From Gemmatimonadota bacterium (GTDB taxonomy: Bacteria > Gemmatimonadota > Gemmatimonadetes > Gemmatimonadales > GWC2-71-9): DNA of 33,455 nt. Shown here one piece after another: positions 1 to 7,666 of this stretch. The DNA is taken from contig JANXXJ010000181.1 in the NCBI GenBank assembly GCA_025350665.1, forward strand, positions 1 through 33,455. The letters are read 5' to 3'. Numbering within the stretch: position 1 is the stretch's first letter; every line of letters starts with the position of its first letter. Position numbers and translations under genes: made by a program. The notes under the pieces are model-generated. The model ran no database searches, had not been told where the DNA came from, and saw nothing but the letters and a program-made list of their open reading frames with translations.

Positions 1-286
1 CGATCGCCTCGTCGACCACGGCCTGGGCGGCCGCGGCCACGCCCTTCATCACCTTGCTGGCGCTGTCCATGACGCCCATCGTCCCGGAAATCGCCTTGAC
101 CGGGATCTTGCCCGCCCGCATCACGTCCTCGACCGTCTCGGTCATCCGGGCGAAGATGTTGGTCGGGGCGACCCGCTGGGCGTATTTGCTCTCCAGGAAC
201 TCGACGTAGTCGAGGATCTGGTAGCCGCGGTCGTCATTCAGACTGTCCAGCCGCCGGATGATCCGCTGCTTCAACTGCTCGTTCAT
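1..286 (-). CDS. Small helical hypothetical protein, 3' end beyond window
   Basis: This is the first 95 codons of a minus-strand gene that runs off the left edge. The protein starts MNEQLKQRIIRRLDSLNDD and continues with a GYQILDYVEFLESKYA-type helix. That resembles the short helical segment in DUF2281-like and antitoxin-like proteins, but the similarity is weak. The later part (KVMKGVAAAAQAVVDEA) is a low-complexity Ala/Val helix. There is no signal peptide and no catalytic motif. Its ATG (286-284) overlaps the stop codon of the upstream SH3-like gene as ATGA, so the two are probably translationally coupled. I do not recognise a function. Confidence 0.75.
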   Translation of the reverse strand, partial: MNEQLKQRIIRRLDSLNDDRGYQILDYVEFLESKYAQRVAPTNIFARMTETVEDVMRAGKIPVKAISGTMGVMDSASKVMKGVAAAAQAVVDEAI

Positions 287-1389
287 TGCGCTACCACCTT
301 TACCAGCTCGAGCACCGGCGTCGGCAGGTACTTGGTCCGGCCGGCCCGGACCACCGCCTCCACTCGCACCTCATCCAGGGGCGACAGCCGCCGGAACTCC
401 CCGACCTGATCCTTGGTCACCATCAGGTAGACGAACCCGGCCTCCGGCAGCGGCCCGCGGGCTAGAATGTACTGCTGCCCGGCCGGCATCTCAGGCCGAA
501 GGGCGTCCGCTTCCTGAACCGCCAGGAACTGGAGCCGCCAGATCAGCGACTGACCCACGAATTTGTCAGGCTTCTCCCGGACCATCGTGCCGGTGATCCG
601 GGGGCCCGAAACCGCCTCGGCCGTGACATCGCTGGTCCGGACCCAGCCCTCGACCCGGATCTTGATCCAGTCCCGCGCCCGTCCCACCACCTCGGCGTCC
701 GTGGCTGACTCGGCGGTAAAGGCCGGCTTCCCGTCCGGCGTGGCTGACAGCACGGTGCCGCCCCTGATCAACGCGCTGCCTGAAACGCTATCGCTCACCG
801 GCGCATCGTTCCCCGGTCGGGTGGAGTCTGGAACCGGCTTCGATTTGCCACCGGATGCGGCGGACCCGGTCGTCGCGGGCGCCGGCTTGGTCGACGGCGG
901 GGGCGGAACGGGATTGGCGGCGACCGGAACGGGCTTGGTCTGGTCGGGGGCGGCGAAGGCGGTCTTGATGGTGAAAGCGGTTCGTTTCACCTTGACCCAC
1001 TTGCCCTCGGCCCCCGCCTTGGACAGGAGCGTGCCTTCCTGCACCCGGGCGATCACGGCGCCATTCGGCTTGTCGCGCAGCGACTCGCCACCACCAACGG
1101 TGACGGAGAGATCGAAGCCGTCGCGAGACGCCGCAACGACCGCGGACGAGGGCAGCCAACCGTCGAGGGTCACTTCAACGTGAGTCCCCACGGTCTTGCC
1201 AACGTGGTAACTGACCCCGGCCGCGAGCGAGCCTATCTTGAGGCCGTTCGGTTCCTTCACCAGTGGCGCGGCCGTGACGGCTTTGAGGCGATTCTGTGCG
1301 GCACACGGAACCGCGAGAACCGTGAGAAGGGTCAGGAAACAGGCTGGTAGGCGACCCAGGCCAGGACTAGATTGCGGCGGCTTACGCAC
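283..1389 (-). CDS. Secreted SH3-like domain protein
   Basis: An exported protein of unknown role, 368 aa from the GTG at 1389. It has a basic N-terminus, a hydrophobic core (LPACFLTLLTVLAVPCAAQ) and a likely signal-peptidase site CAA|Q. Two regions look like bacterial SH3-type barrels, one just after the signal peptide (with GWLPSSAV) and one past the Pro/Ala/Lys-rich linker (with IKIRVEGWVRTSDV). The linker (PVPPPPSTKPAP) is typical of periplasmic or envelope proteins. ATGs at 1425 and 1398 are in frame, but the -10 box of a strong promoter covers 1402-1397, so both would lie at or upstream of the transcript start. The GTG at 1389 sits 7 nt after that -10, fitting a leaderless mRNA. Binding peptidoglycan is possible but unproven. 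Confidence 0.75.
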   Translation of the reverse strand: MRKPPQSSPGLGRLPACFLTLLTVLAVPCAAQNRLKAVTAAPLVKEPNGLKIGSLAAGVSYHVGKTVGTHVEVTLDGWLPSSAVVAASRDGFDLSVTVGGGESLRDKPNGAVIARVQEGTLLSKAGAEGKWVKVKRTAFTIKTAFAAPDQTKPVPVAANPVPPPPSTKPAPATTGSAASGGKSKPVPDSTRPGNDAPVSDSVSGSALIRGGTVLSATPDGKPAFTAESATDAEVVGRARDWIKIRVEGWVRTSDVTAEAVSGPRITGTMVREKPDKFVGQSLIWRLQFLAVQEADALRPEMPAGQQYILARGPLPEAGFVYLMVTKDQVGEFRRLSPLDEVRVEAVVRAGRTKYLPTPVLELVKVVAQ

Positions 1390-1401
1390 GTTTCGCATAG
1401 T
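1372..1401 (+). promoter_or_regulatory. Candidate gpmI promoter, overlapping the divergent one
   Basis: TTGCGG (1372-1377), an 18-nt spacer and CATAGT (1396-1401) form a weak plus-strand promoter. Its -10 falls on the same six or seven bases as the minus-strand -10. Only 29 nt separate the GTG at 1389 from the gpmI ATG, so any gpmI promoter must sit inside the divergent gene. The alternative is that gpmI relies on another, unseen promoter. Confidence 0.3.
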
Positions 1402-1425
1402 AGACGGCGCCCGAGACCATGTCAA
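1397..1425 (-). promoter_or_regulatory. Sigma70-type promoter TTGACA-N17-TACTAT
   Basis: On the minus strand a perfect -35 (TTGACA, 1425-1420) and a good -10 (TACTAT, 1402-1397) are separated by exactly 17 nt. The predicted start point, 7 nt past the -10, coincides with the GTG at 1389. The -35 lies on the gpmI start codon of the opposite strand. Confidence 0.65.
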
Positions 1426-2960
1426 ACCACCGAGCCCCTGTCGCGCTGATCGTTCTGGACGGCTGGGGCTATCGAGCCGAGTCAGCGCATAACGCTATCG
1501 AGCTGGGCCGGACTCCGGTCTGGCACGGGCTGTGGCGCGGGGCGCCCAAGACGCTCCTCGACGCCAGCGGCCTCGCCGTCGGACTACCCAAGGGGCAGAT
1601 GGGCAACAGCGAAGTCGGCCATCTCAATCTGGGCGCCGGCCGGGTGGTGATGCAGGACCTGGTCCGGATCACCGAGAGCATTCGCACCGGGGCCTTCTTC
1701 CGGATTCCCGCGTTCCTGGACGCCGGCGCGCACCTCAAGCGGACCGGCGGCACGCTCCACCTGATCGGTCTGGTCGGGAACGGCGGCGTCCACGCGATCG
1801 ACACCCACCTGCTGGCCTGCCTCGAGTTGGCCATGAAGCTCGAGGTTCCCCGGGTGGCCGTACACGGATTCCTCGACGGCCGCGACACCCTGCCGACGTC
1901 GGCCAGGAACTTCGTCGGCAAGCTGGTGGCCGACATCGCCCGGATCACCGGCGCGAAAGGCGCGTTGGCGTCGATGGTCGGCCGCTATTTTGCGATGGAC
2001 CGGGACAACCGGTGGGAGCGGGTCAAGCTGGCCTACGATGCTCTGGTCCATGGCGCCGGCACCCGGGCGACCGACCCGGTGGCGGCGATCGCCGCAGCCT
2101 ATGACCGGGGCGAAACCGACGAGTTCATCAAGCCGATCGTGCTGGAGAACGAGGGAGCGCCCGTCGCCACGATGAACGACGGCGACGCGGTGATCTGCTT
2201 CAACTATCGAAGTGACCGGATGCGGCAGATCTGCCGGGCCCTCTTCATCACCGGCTTCGACGGATTCAAGGTGACCGACCGGCCATCGCTGGCCTGTGTC
2301 ACCATGACGCAGTACGACGGCACCTTTCCGATACCGCCGGCATTCCCGCCGTTCAACCTGGCCCGGATTCTGGCCGAGGTGCTCGCGGACGCGTCACTGT
2401 CCCAGTTCCGCACCGCCGAGACGGAGAAGTATCCCCACGTCACCTACTTCTTCAATGGGGGGGTCGAGCCGCCGTATCCCGGTGAGGAGCGCCAGTTGAT
2501 CCCGTCGGCCAAAGTGGCGACCTACGATCTCAAACCCGAAATGAGCGCCGCCGGCATTACCGATGCGCTCTGCACGGCCATGCGGCGCCGGGATCACGCC
2601 TTCTTTCTCTGCAACTTCGCCAACGCCGACATGGTCGGCCACACCGGCGTGGCCGCGGCGATCCTCAAGGCCGTCGAGACCGTCGACGAGTCGCTGGGCC
2701 GGGTCGTCGCGGCCGCCGAGGCCACTGGCACCCGACTGCTGATCACCGCCGATCACGGCAATTGCGAACTGATGGTCGATCCCGAAACCGGCGGACCCCA
2801 CACCGCCCACACCACCAATCCGGTGCCGTTCCTTTCGGCCGGCACCCCCAACGTGTCATTCCGATCCGGCGGCGCCCTCTGTGATGTGGCGCCGACCGTG
2901 CTCGATCTGCTGGGCCTCGAGCAGCCATCGGAAATGACCGGCCGGAGTCTCCGTGCATAG
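1419..2960 (+). CDS. gpmI: 2,3-bisphosphoglycerate-independent phosphoglycerate mutase
   Basis: Interconverts 3-phosphoglycerate and 2-phosphoglycerate in cytosolic glycolysis and gluconeogenesis (EC 5.4.2.12). The 513-aa length is normal for the family. The alkaline-phosphatase-like metal site starts at LIVLDGWGYR (Asp14). The phosphorylated serine is Ser64 in GQMGNSEVGHLNLGAGR. The phosphotransferase insert domain carries HGFLDGRDTLPTSA, and the second metal cluster is near the C-terminus (ITADHGNCE and HTAHTTNPVPF). All key residues are visible, so it should be active. It is the first gene of a long plus-strand run. Its stop codon overlaps the GTG of the next gene by 8 nt. Confidence 0.97.
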   Translation: MSNHRAPVALIVLDGWGYRAESAHNAIELGRTPVWHGLWRGAPKTLLDASGLAVGLPKGQMGNSEVGHLNLGAGRVVMQDLVRITESIRTGAFFRIPAFLDAGAHLKRTGGTLHLIGLVGNGGVHAIDTHLLACLELAMKLEVPRVAVHGFLDGRDTLPTSARNFVGKLVADIARITGAKGALASMVGRYFAMDRDNRWERVKLAYDALVHGAGTRATDPVAAIAAAYDRGETDEFIKPIVLENEGAPVATMNDGDAVICFNYRSDRMRQICRALFITGFDGFKVTDRPSLACVTMTQYDGTFPIPPAFPPFNLARILAEVLADASLSQFRTAETEKYPHVTYFFNGGVEPPYPGEERQLIPSAKVATYDLKPEMSAAGITDALCTAMRRRDHAFFLCNFANADMVGHTGVAAAILKAVETVDESLGRVVAAAEATGTRLLITADHGNCELMVDPETGGPHTAHTTNPVPFLSAGTPNVSFRSGGALCDVAPTVLDLLGLEQPSEMTGRSLRA

Positions 2961-3672
2961 CAAGTATTCGAAGTGGATCGGGGCGCTCGGTCTGGCCGTT
3001 GTCATGACCACCGCCGCCGACGCCCAGGTCGGGCACGACCCAGCCCATTCGCCCTACCAGGATCTCCGCTGGGGACAGTTCGTCTCGCTCTCGGCTGGCC
3101 GGATTCTGGGATCGGGCGGAACCCTGGGACTCGGGCCCCACGACGGCCAGGTGCTCTTCCTCCGTCACGAGTTCCTGGCTGACAAACCTCTGAGCCTGGC
3201 ACTCGGCGCGGGCTTCGGACAGGCGGATCGTCTCTACGTCCGCAGCCTCAGCGCGACCACCGACCGCGTCGCCGGCCCGGTGAAGCGCAATCTCTACATG
3301 GCCGAGGGCGTGCTTCAGCTCAACCTGACCGGTGGCAAGACCTGGCACAATCTGGCGCCGTATGCCAACCTGGGACTGGGACTCGCGTTCGCGCAGAACC
3401 TTCCGGCCGACAGCTCCGGCTACAAATTCGGCACCCGGTTCTTCTTCGCCCCCGGGGCGGGACTCCGGGCCTTTGTGACCAGACGCCTGTACCTCCGGGT
3501 CGAGGCCCGGGCCGTGTTCTGGAGCCTCACCTATCCGGGCCCCTATCGGACAACCGACCCCGACGGTCTCGGACCCTTGAAGCCGCTCCTCGCCTCGACC
3601 CTGAAAGAGTGGGCGCCGGCACCGATGATTCACGCCGGCTTGGGCTACGCCTTCAAGAACCCGTTCTTCTGA
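2953..3672 (+). CDS. Outer-membrane beta-barrel protein, hypothetical
   Basis: A 239-aa protein that starts at a GTG overlapping the end of gpmI by 8 nt. An N-terminal signal peptide (core IGALGLAVVMTTAADA) gives a predicted cleavage ADA|Q. The mature part alternates short amphipathic strands (LSLALGAGFGQ, LAPYANLGLGLAFAQ, LYLRVEARAVFW, MIHAGLGYAF) and ends in Phe-Phe. That pattern is typical of small outer-membrane barrels recognised by the BAM machinery. There is no transporter or enzyme motif, and the role is unknown. The link to gpmI is only positional. Confidence 0.75.
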   Translation: MHSKYSKWIGALGLAVVMTTAADAQVGHDPAHSPYQDLRWGQFVSLSAGRILGSGGTLGLGPHDGQVLFLRHEFLADKPLSLALGAGFGQADRLYVRSLSATTDRVAGPVKRNLYMAEGVLQLNLTGGKTWHNLAPYANLGLGLAFAQNLPADSSGYKFGTRFFFAPGAGLRAFVTRRLYLRVEARAVFWSLTYPGPYRTTDPDGLGPLKPLLASTLKEWAPAPMIHAGLGYAFKNPFF

Positions 3673-3683
3673 TCGGAGCCCCG

Positions 3684-4091
3684 GTGCGAATCCGGCTCAG
3701 CCGCAGCGTCAGTTTCCGCGCCCATCACCGGCTCGCCGATCCCGGGGCTACCGACGCCGACAACCGCCGCCGGTTCGGCTACACCGTCGAGCCTCATCCC
3801 CACCAGTACCGCATTGAAGTGTCGGTGTCCCGGATTCTCGGCGACACCGAAGCCGCGGTCATGGACCTGCCGCAGCTCGACCGGATTCTCGCGCAGCAGG
3901 TGACCGGCCCGTTCGCCGGCCGCCACCTTCACCGCGACGTCCCGGCCTTCACCACGATTCCCCCGACCTGCGAAGTCATCGCCCGGGAGGTCTTCCGCCG
4001 GGTGGCAGGCTGCCTCCCCGATGGGGTCCGGCTGGACCGGGTTTCGGTCGCCGAGGACGATTCGCTCCAGGCGGAATGTCTGGCGGGATAG
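3684..4091 (+). CDS. 6-pyruvoyl-tetrahydropterin synthase/QueD-family protein, probably catalytically degenerate
   Basis: A 135-aa protein from the GTG at 3684, with GGAG 6 nt upstream. The T-fold layout of PTPS/6-carboxytetrahydropterin synthase is recognisable: VSFRAHHRL (first zinc His), NRRRFG, HPHQYRIEVSVS (the HxH zinc pair, His38/His40), a VMDLPQLDRIL helix, DVPAF..IPPTCEVIARE, and a terminal VSVAEDD with the substrate Glu124. What is missing is striking. There is no Cys between NRRRFG and HPH, where the catalytic Cys normally sits. The Asp-His pair before the LN motif reads Ala78-Gly79. Zinc and pterin binding may persist while catalysis is lost. It overlaps mobA by 16 nt, so a pterin-related or structural role in the Moco operon is plausible but inferred. 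Confidence 0.7.
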   Translation: MRIRLSRSVSFRAHHRLADPGATDADNRRRFGYTVEPHPHQYRIEVSVSRILGDTEAAVMDLPQLDRILAQQVTGPFAGRHLHRDVPAFTTIPPTCEVIAREVFRRVAGCLPDGVRLDRVSVAEDDSLQAECLAG

Positions 4092-4714
4092 CGGCGCCGA
4101 TCCGAGGCGTCATCCTCGCGGGCGGCAGCGCGTCCCGGCTGGGCGGCATGGCCAAGGGGCTGGAGGAGGTCGGCGGCCGGCGGATTCTCGATCGGGTGAC
4201 CGATGCCCTCCGCACGGCCCTTGGTGCCGAGCCACTCCTGATCGCCAATGACCCCGGCGCTGGCCTGTGGGACCGGGCCCTCGAGGTGGTGGCCGACCGC
4301 CACCCCGGCACCGGCCCGTTAGGCGGTATCGCGACCGGGCTCGAGGCGGCCGGCACCGACGTCCTCTGCGTCGCGTGGGACATGCCGTTCCTCGAGCCGG
4401 ACCTCCTGCGGGCGATCGCGGCGGGACTGGCCGGCGCGGACGCCTGTCTCGCCGAGAGCACTGGGCCACGCGGGCTCGAGCCGCTGGCGGCCGGGTACGC
4501 CCGGTCCGCCCTCGCGCCGATCACGGCGGCCATTGGTCGCGGGGATCTGGCGGCGGTCGGCTTCCACGGAGCAGCCCGGATCGCGAAGCTTCCGCTCACG
4601 GAGGTCCGCCGGTTCGGCGATCCGGCCCGACTGTTCTTCAACGTCAATACCGCCGAGGACCTCGCCCGGGCCCGGGCTTGGGCTCCCTCTCCTTCCCCCG
4701 GTCCGTCCAGCTAG
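4076..4714 (+). CDS. mobA: Molybdenum cofactor guanylyltransferase MobA
   Basis: Transfers GMP from GTP to molybdenum-molybdopterin, giving the guanine dinucleotide cofactor (EC 2.7.7.77) in the cytosol. The 212-aa length is typical. The nucleotidyltransferase signature LAGGSASRLGG with the downstream Lys27 (MAKGLEEVGG) binds the nucleotide. IANDP (Asn58) and the metal-binding VAWDMPFLEPDLL (Asp102) follow in the usual order. The start ATG overlaps the preceding gene by 16 nt. Family members called MocA use CTP instead, and I cannot decide nucleotide specificity by eye. A TTA-GGC word occurs at 4319-4324. Confidence 0.92.
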   Translation: MSGGIAAPIRGVILAGGSASRLGGMAKGLEEVGGRRILDRVTDALRTALGAEPLLIANDPGAGLWDRALEVVADRHPGTGPLGGIATGLEAAGTDVLCVAWDMPFLEPDLLRAIAAGLAGADACLAESTGPRGLEPLAAGYARSALAPITAAIGRGDLAAVGFHGAARIAKLPLTEVRRFGDPARLFFNVNTAEDLARARAWAPSPSPGPSS

Positions 4715-4743
4715 CTATTCTCTCCGGGCCCACGGGAGCCTCT

Positions 4744-5265
4744 ATGCGGATCGTCTCGATCGTCGGACTCAAGAACGCCGGAAAAACCACCCTGCTCGTC
4801 GCCCTGGCCCGCGAGTATCACCGCCGCGGCAAGCGGGTGGCGACGATCAAGCATGCGACGGCCCAGCCTGAAGTGGACAAGGAAGGGACCGACACCTGGC
4901 GCCATTTCAACGAGGGCATGGCGGACGGCGTGCTGGTGGCCGGTCCTTCGATGCGCGCTCTGATCGAGCGGCGCAGCGACAATCAGGACCCGATCGCACT
5001 GGCCCGGCGTTATTTCGCCGAGCGGGACCTGGTGCTGGTCGAGGGATTCGCCGACAGTCCCCTTCCGAAGATCGAGATCTACCGCACCTCCGTCGGCAAG
5101 GCACCGCTGGTCGCCGCCGCGCCGGACAAGTCGCCGTGGCTTGCGGTGCTCTCCGATACCGCGATCACCGGCGTCACCTGTCCGGTCCTCAAGTTCAACG
5201 ACACGATGTGGCTCCAGCTCCTCGCCACCCTGGCGTGGGACCGGGCCCAGGTGGTCGACGCCTGA
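4744..5265 (+). CDS. mobB: Molybdopterin-guanine dinucleotide biosynthesis adaptor MobB
   Basis: A P-loop GTP-binding accessory protein that helps the MobA step of cofactor nucleotide attachment. It is 173 aa from the ATG at 4744, 29 nt after mobA. The frame is open further upstream, but that part only mirrors mobA. Walker A is GLKNAGKTT (residues 8-16), followed by VATIKHA. The sequence then has DTWRHFNEGMADGVLVAGPS and LVLVEGFADSPLPKIEIYR, the typical MobB core, where VEGF acts as the Walker-B-like element. The stop is followed after one base by the moeA GTG. Confidence 0.93.
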   Translation: MRIVSIVGLKNAGKTTLLVALAREYHRRGKRVATIKHATAQPEVDKEGTDTWRHFNEGMADGVLVAGPSMRALIERRSDNQDPIALARRYFAERDLVLVEGFADSPLPKIEIYRTSVGKAPLVAAAPDKSPWLAVLSDTAITGVTCPVLKFNDTMWLQLLATLAWDRAQVVDA

Positions 5266-5266
5266 C

Positions 5267-6520
5267 GTGACCGCCCCGCTGGCGGCCCGGGACGCCGCCC
5301 GACGGATCCTCGCCGCGCTCGCGCCCCAGCCCGCACTCCGGGCTCCCCTCGACAATACGTTAGGCAGCGTCCTGGCCGAACCGGTCCGGAGCCCTATCGA
5401 CGTGCCCTTCTGGGCCAATTCGGCCATGGACGGATATGCCGCCCGGGCGGAGGACGTCCGCGGGGCCACCGCCGGGGCCCCCAGACGGCTCCGGGTCGTG
5501 GAACGGATCGCCGCGGGCCAGTTCCCGACCCGCCCGATCGGCCCGGGCGAGGCCGCCCGGATCTTCACCGGCGCCCCGGTCCCCGAAGGCGCCGATTCGG
5601 TGATCCGCCAGGAGGACACCGACCAGGGGGCGGACGTGGTCCTGATCCGCGACGACCGGGACGTCGGGGTCAACATCCGGCGGGCCGGTGAGGACATCCG
5701 GGCCGGGACCCTGGTGTTCGACGCCGGGACCGTGCTTGAACCGGCCCACCTTGGCGTCCTGGCCTCCCTCGCGATCGCGCACCCCATGGTGCACCGGCGG
5801 CCGCGGGTCGGCATTCTCGCCAGCGGCGACGAGATCGTCGGGATCGACCAGCCGGACCTGATTCTCTCCGGCCGGAAGATTGCCAGCTCCAACTCCCACG
5901 CCCTCCGGGCCCTGGTCCGCCGGGCCGGCGGCGAACCCATTGACCTCGGCATTGCCGGCGACACCCCGGAGAGCGTCCGCCGCCACCTCGAACGCGCCGC
6001 CGACTGCGACCTGCTGGTCACCAGTGCCGGCGTCAGTGTCGGCGAGCACGACCATCTCCGTTCGGTCATCGAAGCGATGGGCGGCCGGCTCGATTTCTGG
6101 CGGGTCCGGATCCGGCCCGGGGCGCCGGTGGGGTTCGGATCGTTAGGTGCGGTTCCCTGGATCGGGCTTCCCGGCAACCCGGTCAGCACCATGGTGACCT
6201 TCGAACTGTTCGCCCGGCCGGCCATTCGCCGGCTGATGGGGCACCGCCGGCCGTTCCGCGCCCTTACCACCGTCACGGTGACCGAGCCGGTCAGCGTCGG
6301 TCCGAGACTCCAGCATTTTCTCCGAGCCAGCCTGGCCTCCGAGGGACCGCCGTATGCCGCCACCCTCACCGGCGGCCAGGGCTCCGGCATTCTGACCTCC
6401 ATGGCCCGCGCCGATGCCCTGGTCATCGTACCCGAGGGCCAGCAGGACACGGCGGCGGGAGCCCGGCTCGAGGCGATCCGCCTCGACGAGCCGCGCCACG
6501 TCGCCGATCCCCCATACTGA
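5267..6520 (+). CDS. moeA: Molybdopterin molybdenumtransferase MoeA
   Basis: Inserts molybdate into adenylylated molybdopterin (EC 2.10.1.1). It is 417 aa when started at the GTG at 5267, one base after the mobB stop; the longer open frame only overlaps mobB. Hallmarks in order are PFWANSAMDGYAA (N-terminal substrate loop), RIFTGAPVPEGADSVIRQED, GVNIRRAGEDI, VGILASGDEIV, SSNSHALRALV, VTSAGVSVGEHD and WIGLPGNPVSTMVTFELF. All conserved parts of domains I-IV are present. With mobA and mobB it supplies late cofactor steps; moaA-E and mogA are not in the window. Two of its Leu codons are the rare TTA, both followed by GGC or GGT. Confidence 0.95.
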   Translation: MTAPLAARDAARRILAALAPQPALRAPLDNTLGSVLAEPVRSPIDVPFWANSAMDGYAARAEDVRGATAGAPRRLRVVERIAAGQFPTRPIGPGEAARIFTGAPVPEGADSVIRQEDTDQGADVVLIRDDRDVGVNIRRAGEDIRAGTLVFDAGTVLEPAHLGVLASLAIAHPMVHRRPRVGILASGDEIVGIDQPDLILSGRKIASSNSHALRALVRRAGGEPIDLGIAGDTPESVRRHLERAADCDLLVTSAGVSVGEHDHLRSVIEAMGGRLDFWRVRIRPGAPVGFGSLGAVPWIGLPGNPVSTMVTFELFARPAIRRLMGHRRPFRALTTVTVTEPVSVGPRLQHFLRASLASEGPPYAATLTGGQGSGILTSMARADALVIVPEGQQDTAAGARLEAIRLDEPRHVADPPY

Positions 6521-6532
6521 CGAGGACGTCCC

Positions 6533-7654
6533 ATGCGATTTCGTACTCTGCTGGCAGCCGTCGTGATCAGTGCTCCCCCGGTCCTCGCGGCCCAGGTCCC
6601 CACCATCGCGACCCCCGCCGCACCGAGCCGGTTCACCGGCGCGATCGCGGAGGCCCGCCGGTTCATCATCGACACCATGAAGGCGCTCGGCGCTCCCGGC
6701 TCCGCCATCACCGTCGTGTCAAAGGGCCACGTCGTCTGGAGCGAGGGATTCGGCTACGCCGACCTCGAGCAGCAGGTCCCAGTCACGCCGCTGACCCGGT
6801 TCCGGATCGGCAGCGTTTCCAAGTCGCTCACCTCGATCGTCCTGGGCCGGCTCGTTGAACAGGGACGGCTCGATCTCGACCAGCCGATCCAGAAGTACCT
6901 GCCGGACTATCCGGTCAAGCCCTGGCCGGTGACCACCCGGCAACTCGGCGGCCACCTGGCCGGCGTCCGTCACTATCGCGGCGACGTGGTCAGCTACCAC
7001 ACCTATGCGGATGTCGCGTCATCCCTGGCGCTGTTCCGGAACGACTCGCTTCTGTCCGAACCCGGCAACAGGTTTTCCTACTCGTCGTTCGGGTACAACC
7101 TGCTCTCGGCGGTACTCGAATCCGCCGGCGGTGGCACCAAGTTCCTCGACCTCATGCAACGAACCGTCTTCGATGCGGCCGACATGCGCCACACCGGCCC
7201 CGATCACATCGACAGCATCGTGCCGAACCGGGCCCGCTGGTACACGGTCTCCGGGCCGTCCCGCGGGATCGTCAACGCGGGCTTCACCGACAACAGCTAC
7301 AAATGGGCCGGCGGCGGATTTCTCTCGACCACCGATGATCTGGCGCTCTTCGGGGATGCCCTGCTCCACAACCGGATCCTCAGGCCGGAGACCGTGCGGC
7401 TCCTCTGGACGTCGCAGACGACGCGGGACGGCAAGGCCACGGGTTACGGAATCGGCTGGTTCACGGAGACGGATAAGGCCGGTCGGCGGCGGATCAGTCA
7501 CTCGGGCGGCTCGGTCGGCGGAACGGCGTTCCTGGTGATCTACCCGGACCAGGATCTGATCGTCGCCGTCCTCGTCAACAGTGACTCAACCTATGTCGGC
7601 GCGACGCCGACCATCGCGGAAATGTTTCTGGCGGCTCTCGCCCGTCAGCCGTGA
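6533..7654 (+). CDS. Secreted serine hydrolase, beta-lactamase class C / LACTB-like
   Basis: A 373-aa exported hydrolase of the penicillin-binding/class C beta-lactamase fold. The signal peptide ends PPVLAA|Q. The active-site motif is SVSK (Ser94, Lys97) in FRIGSVSKSLTSIVLGRLVEQG. The second motif is in NRFSYSSFGYNLL (Tyr183). The third, replacing KTG, is HSGGSVGG. The run HLAGVRHY is characteristic of the LACTB-like branch, which acts as a peptidase rather than a drug-resistance enzyme. A GAGGACGT ribosome site precedes the ATG by a few bases, 12 nt after moeA. The substrate is unknown, and a resistance role should not be assumed. It converges with the molybdoenzyme gene, leaving 12 nt between stops. 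Confidence 0.9.
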   Translation: MRFRTLLAAVVISAPPVLAAQVPTIATPAAPSRFTGAIAEARRFIIDTMKALGAPGSAITVVSKGHVVWSEGFGYADLEQQVPVTPLTRFRIGSVSKSLTSIVLGRLVEQGRLDLDQPIQKYLPDYPVKPWPVTTRQLGGHLAGVRHYRGDVVSYHTYADVASSLALFRNDSLLSEPGNRFSYSSFGYNLLSAVLESAGGGTKFLDLMQRTVFDAADMRHTGPDHIDSIVPNRARWYTVSGPSRGIVNAGFTDNSYKWAGGGFLSTTDDLALFGDALLHNRILRPETVRLLWTSQTTRDGKATGYGIGWFTETDKAGRRRISHSGGSVGGTAFLVIYPDQDLIVAVLVNSDSTYVGATPTIAEMFLAALARQP

Positions 7655-7666
7655 GCCCGTTGCCGA

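Noticed and set aside
4711-6711. 666-aa minus-strand open frame opposite moeA
   Set aside because: Composition is Arg/Ser/Pro-rich with no domain, and it lies exactly antisense to an intact moeA; long antisense frames are expected at this GC content.
6533-7654. Antibiotic-resistance beta-lactamase
   Set aside because: The fold is class C, but the LACTB-like HLAGVRHY segment and HSGG motif point to a peptidase or esterase, with no resistance context nearby.
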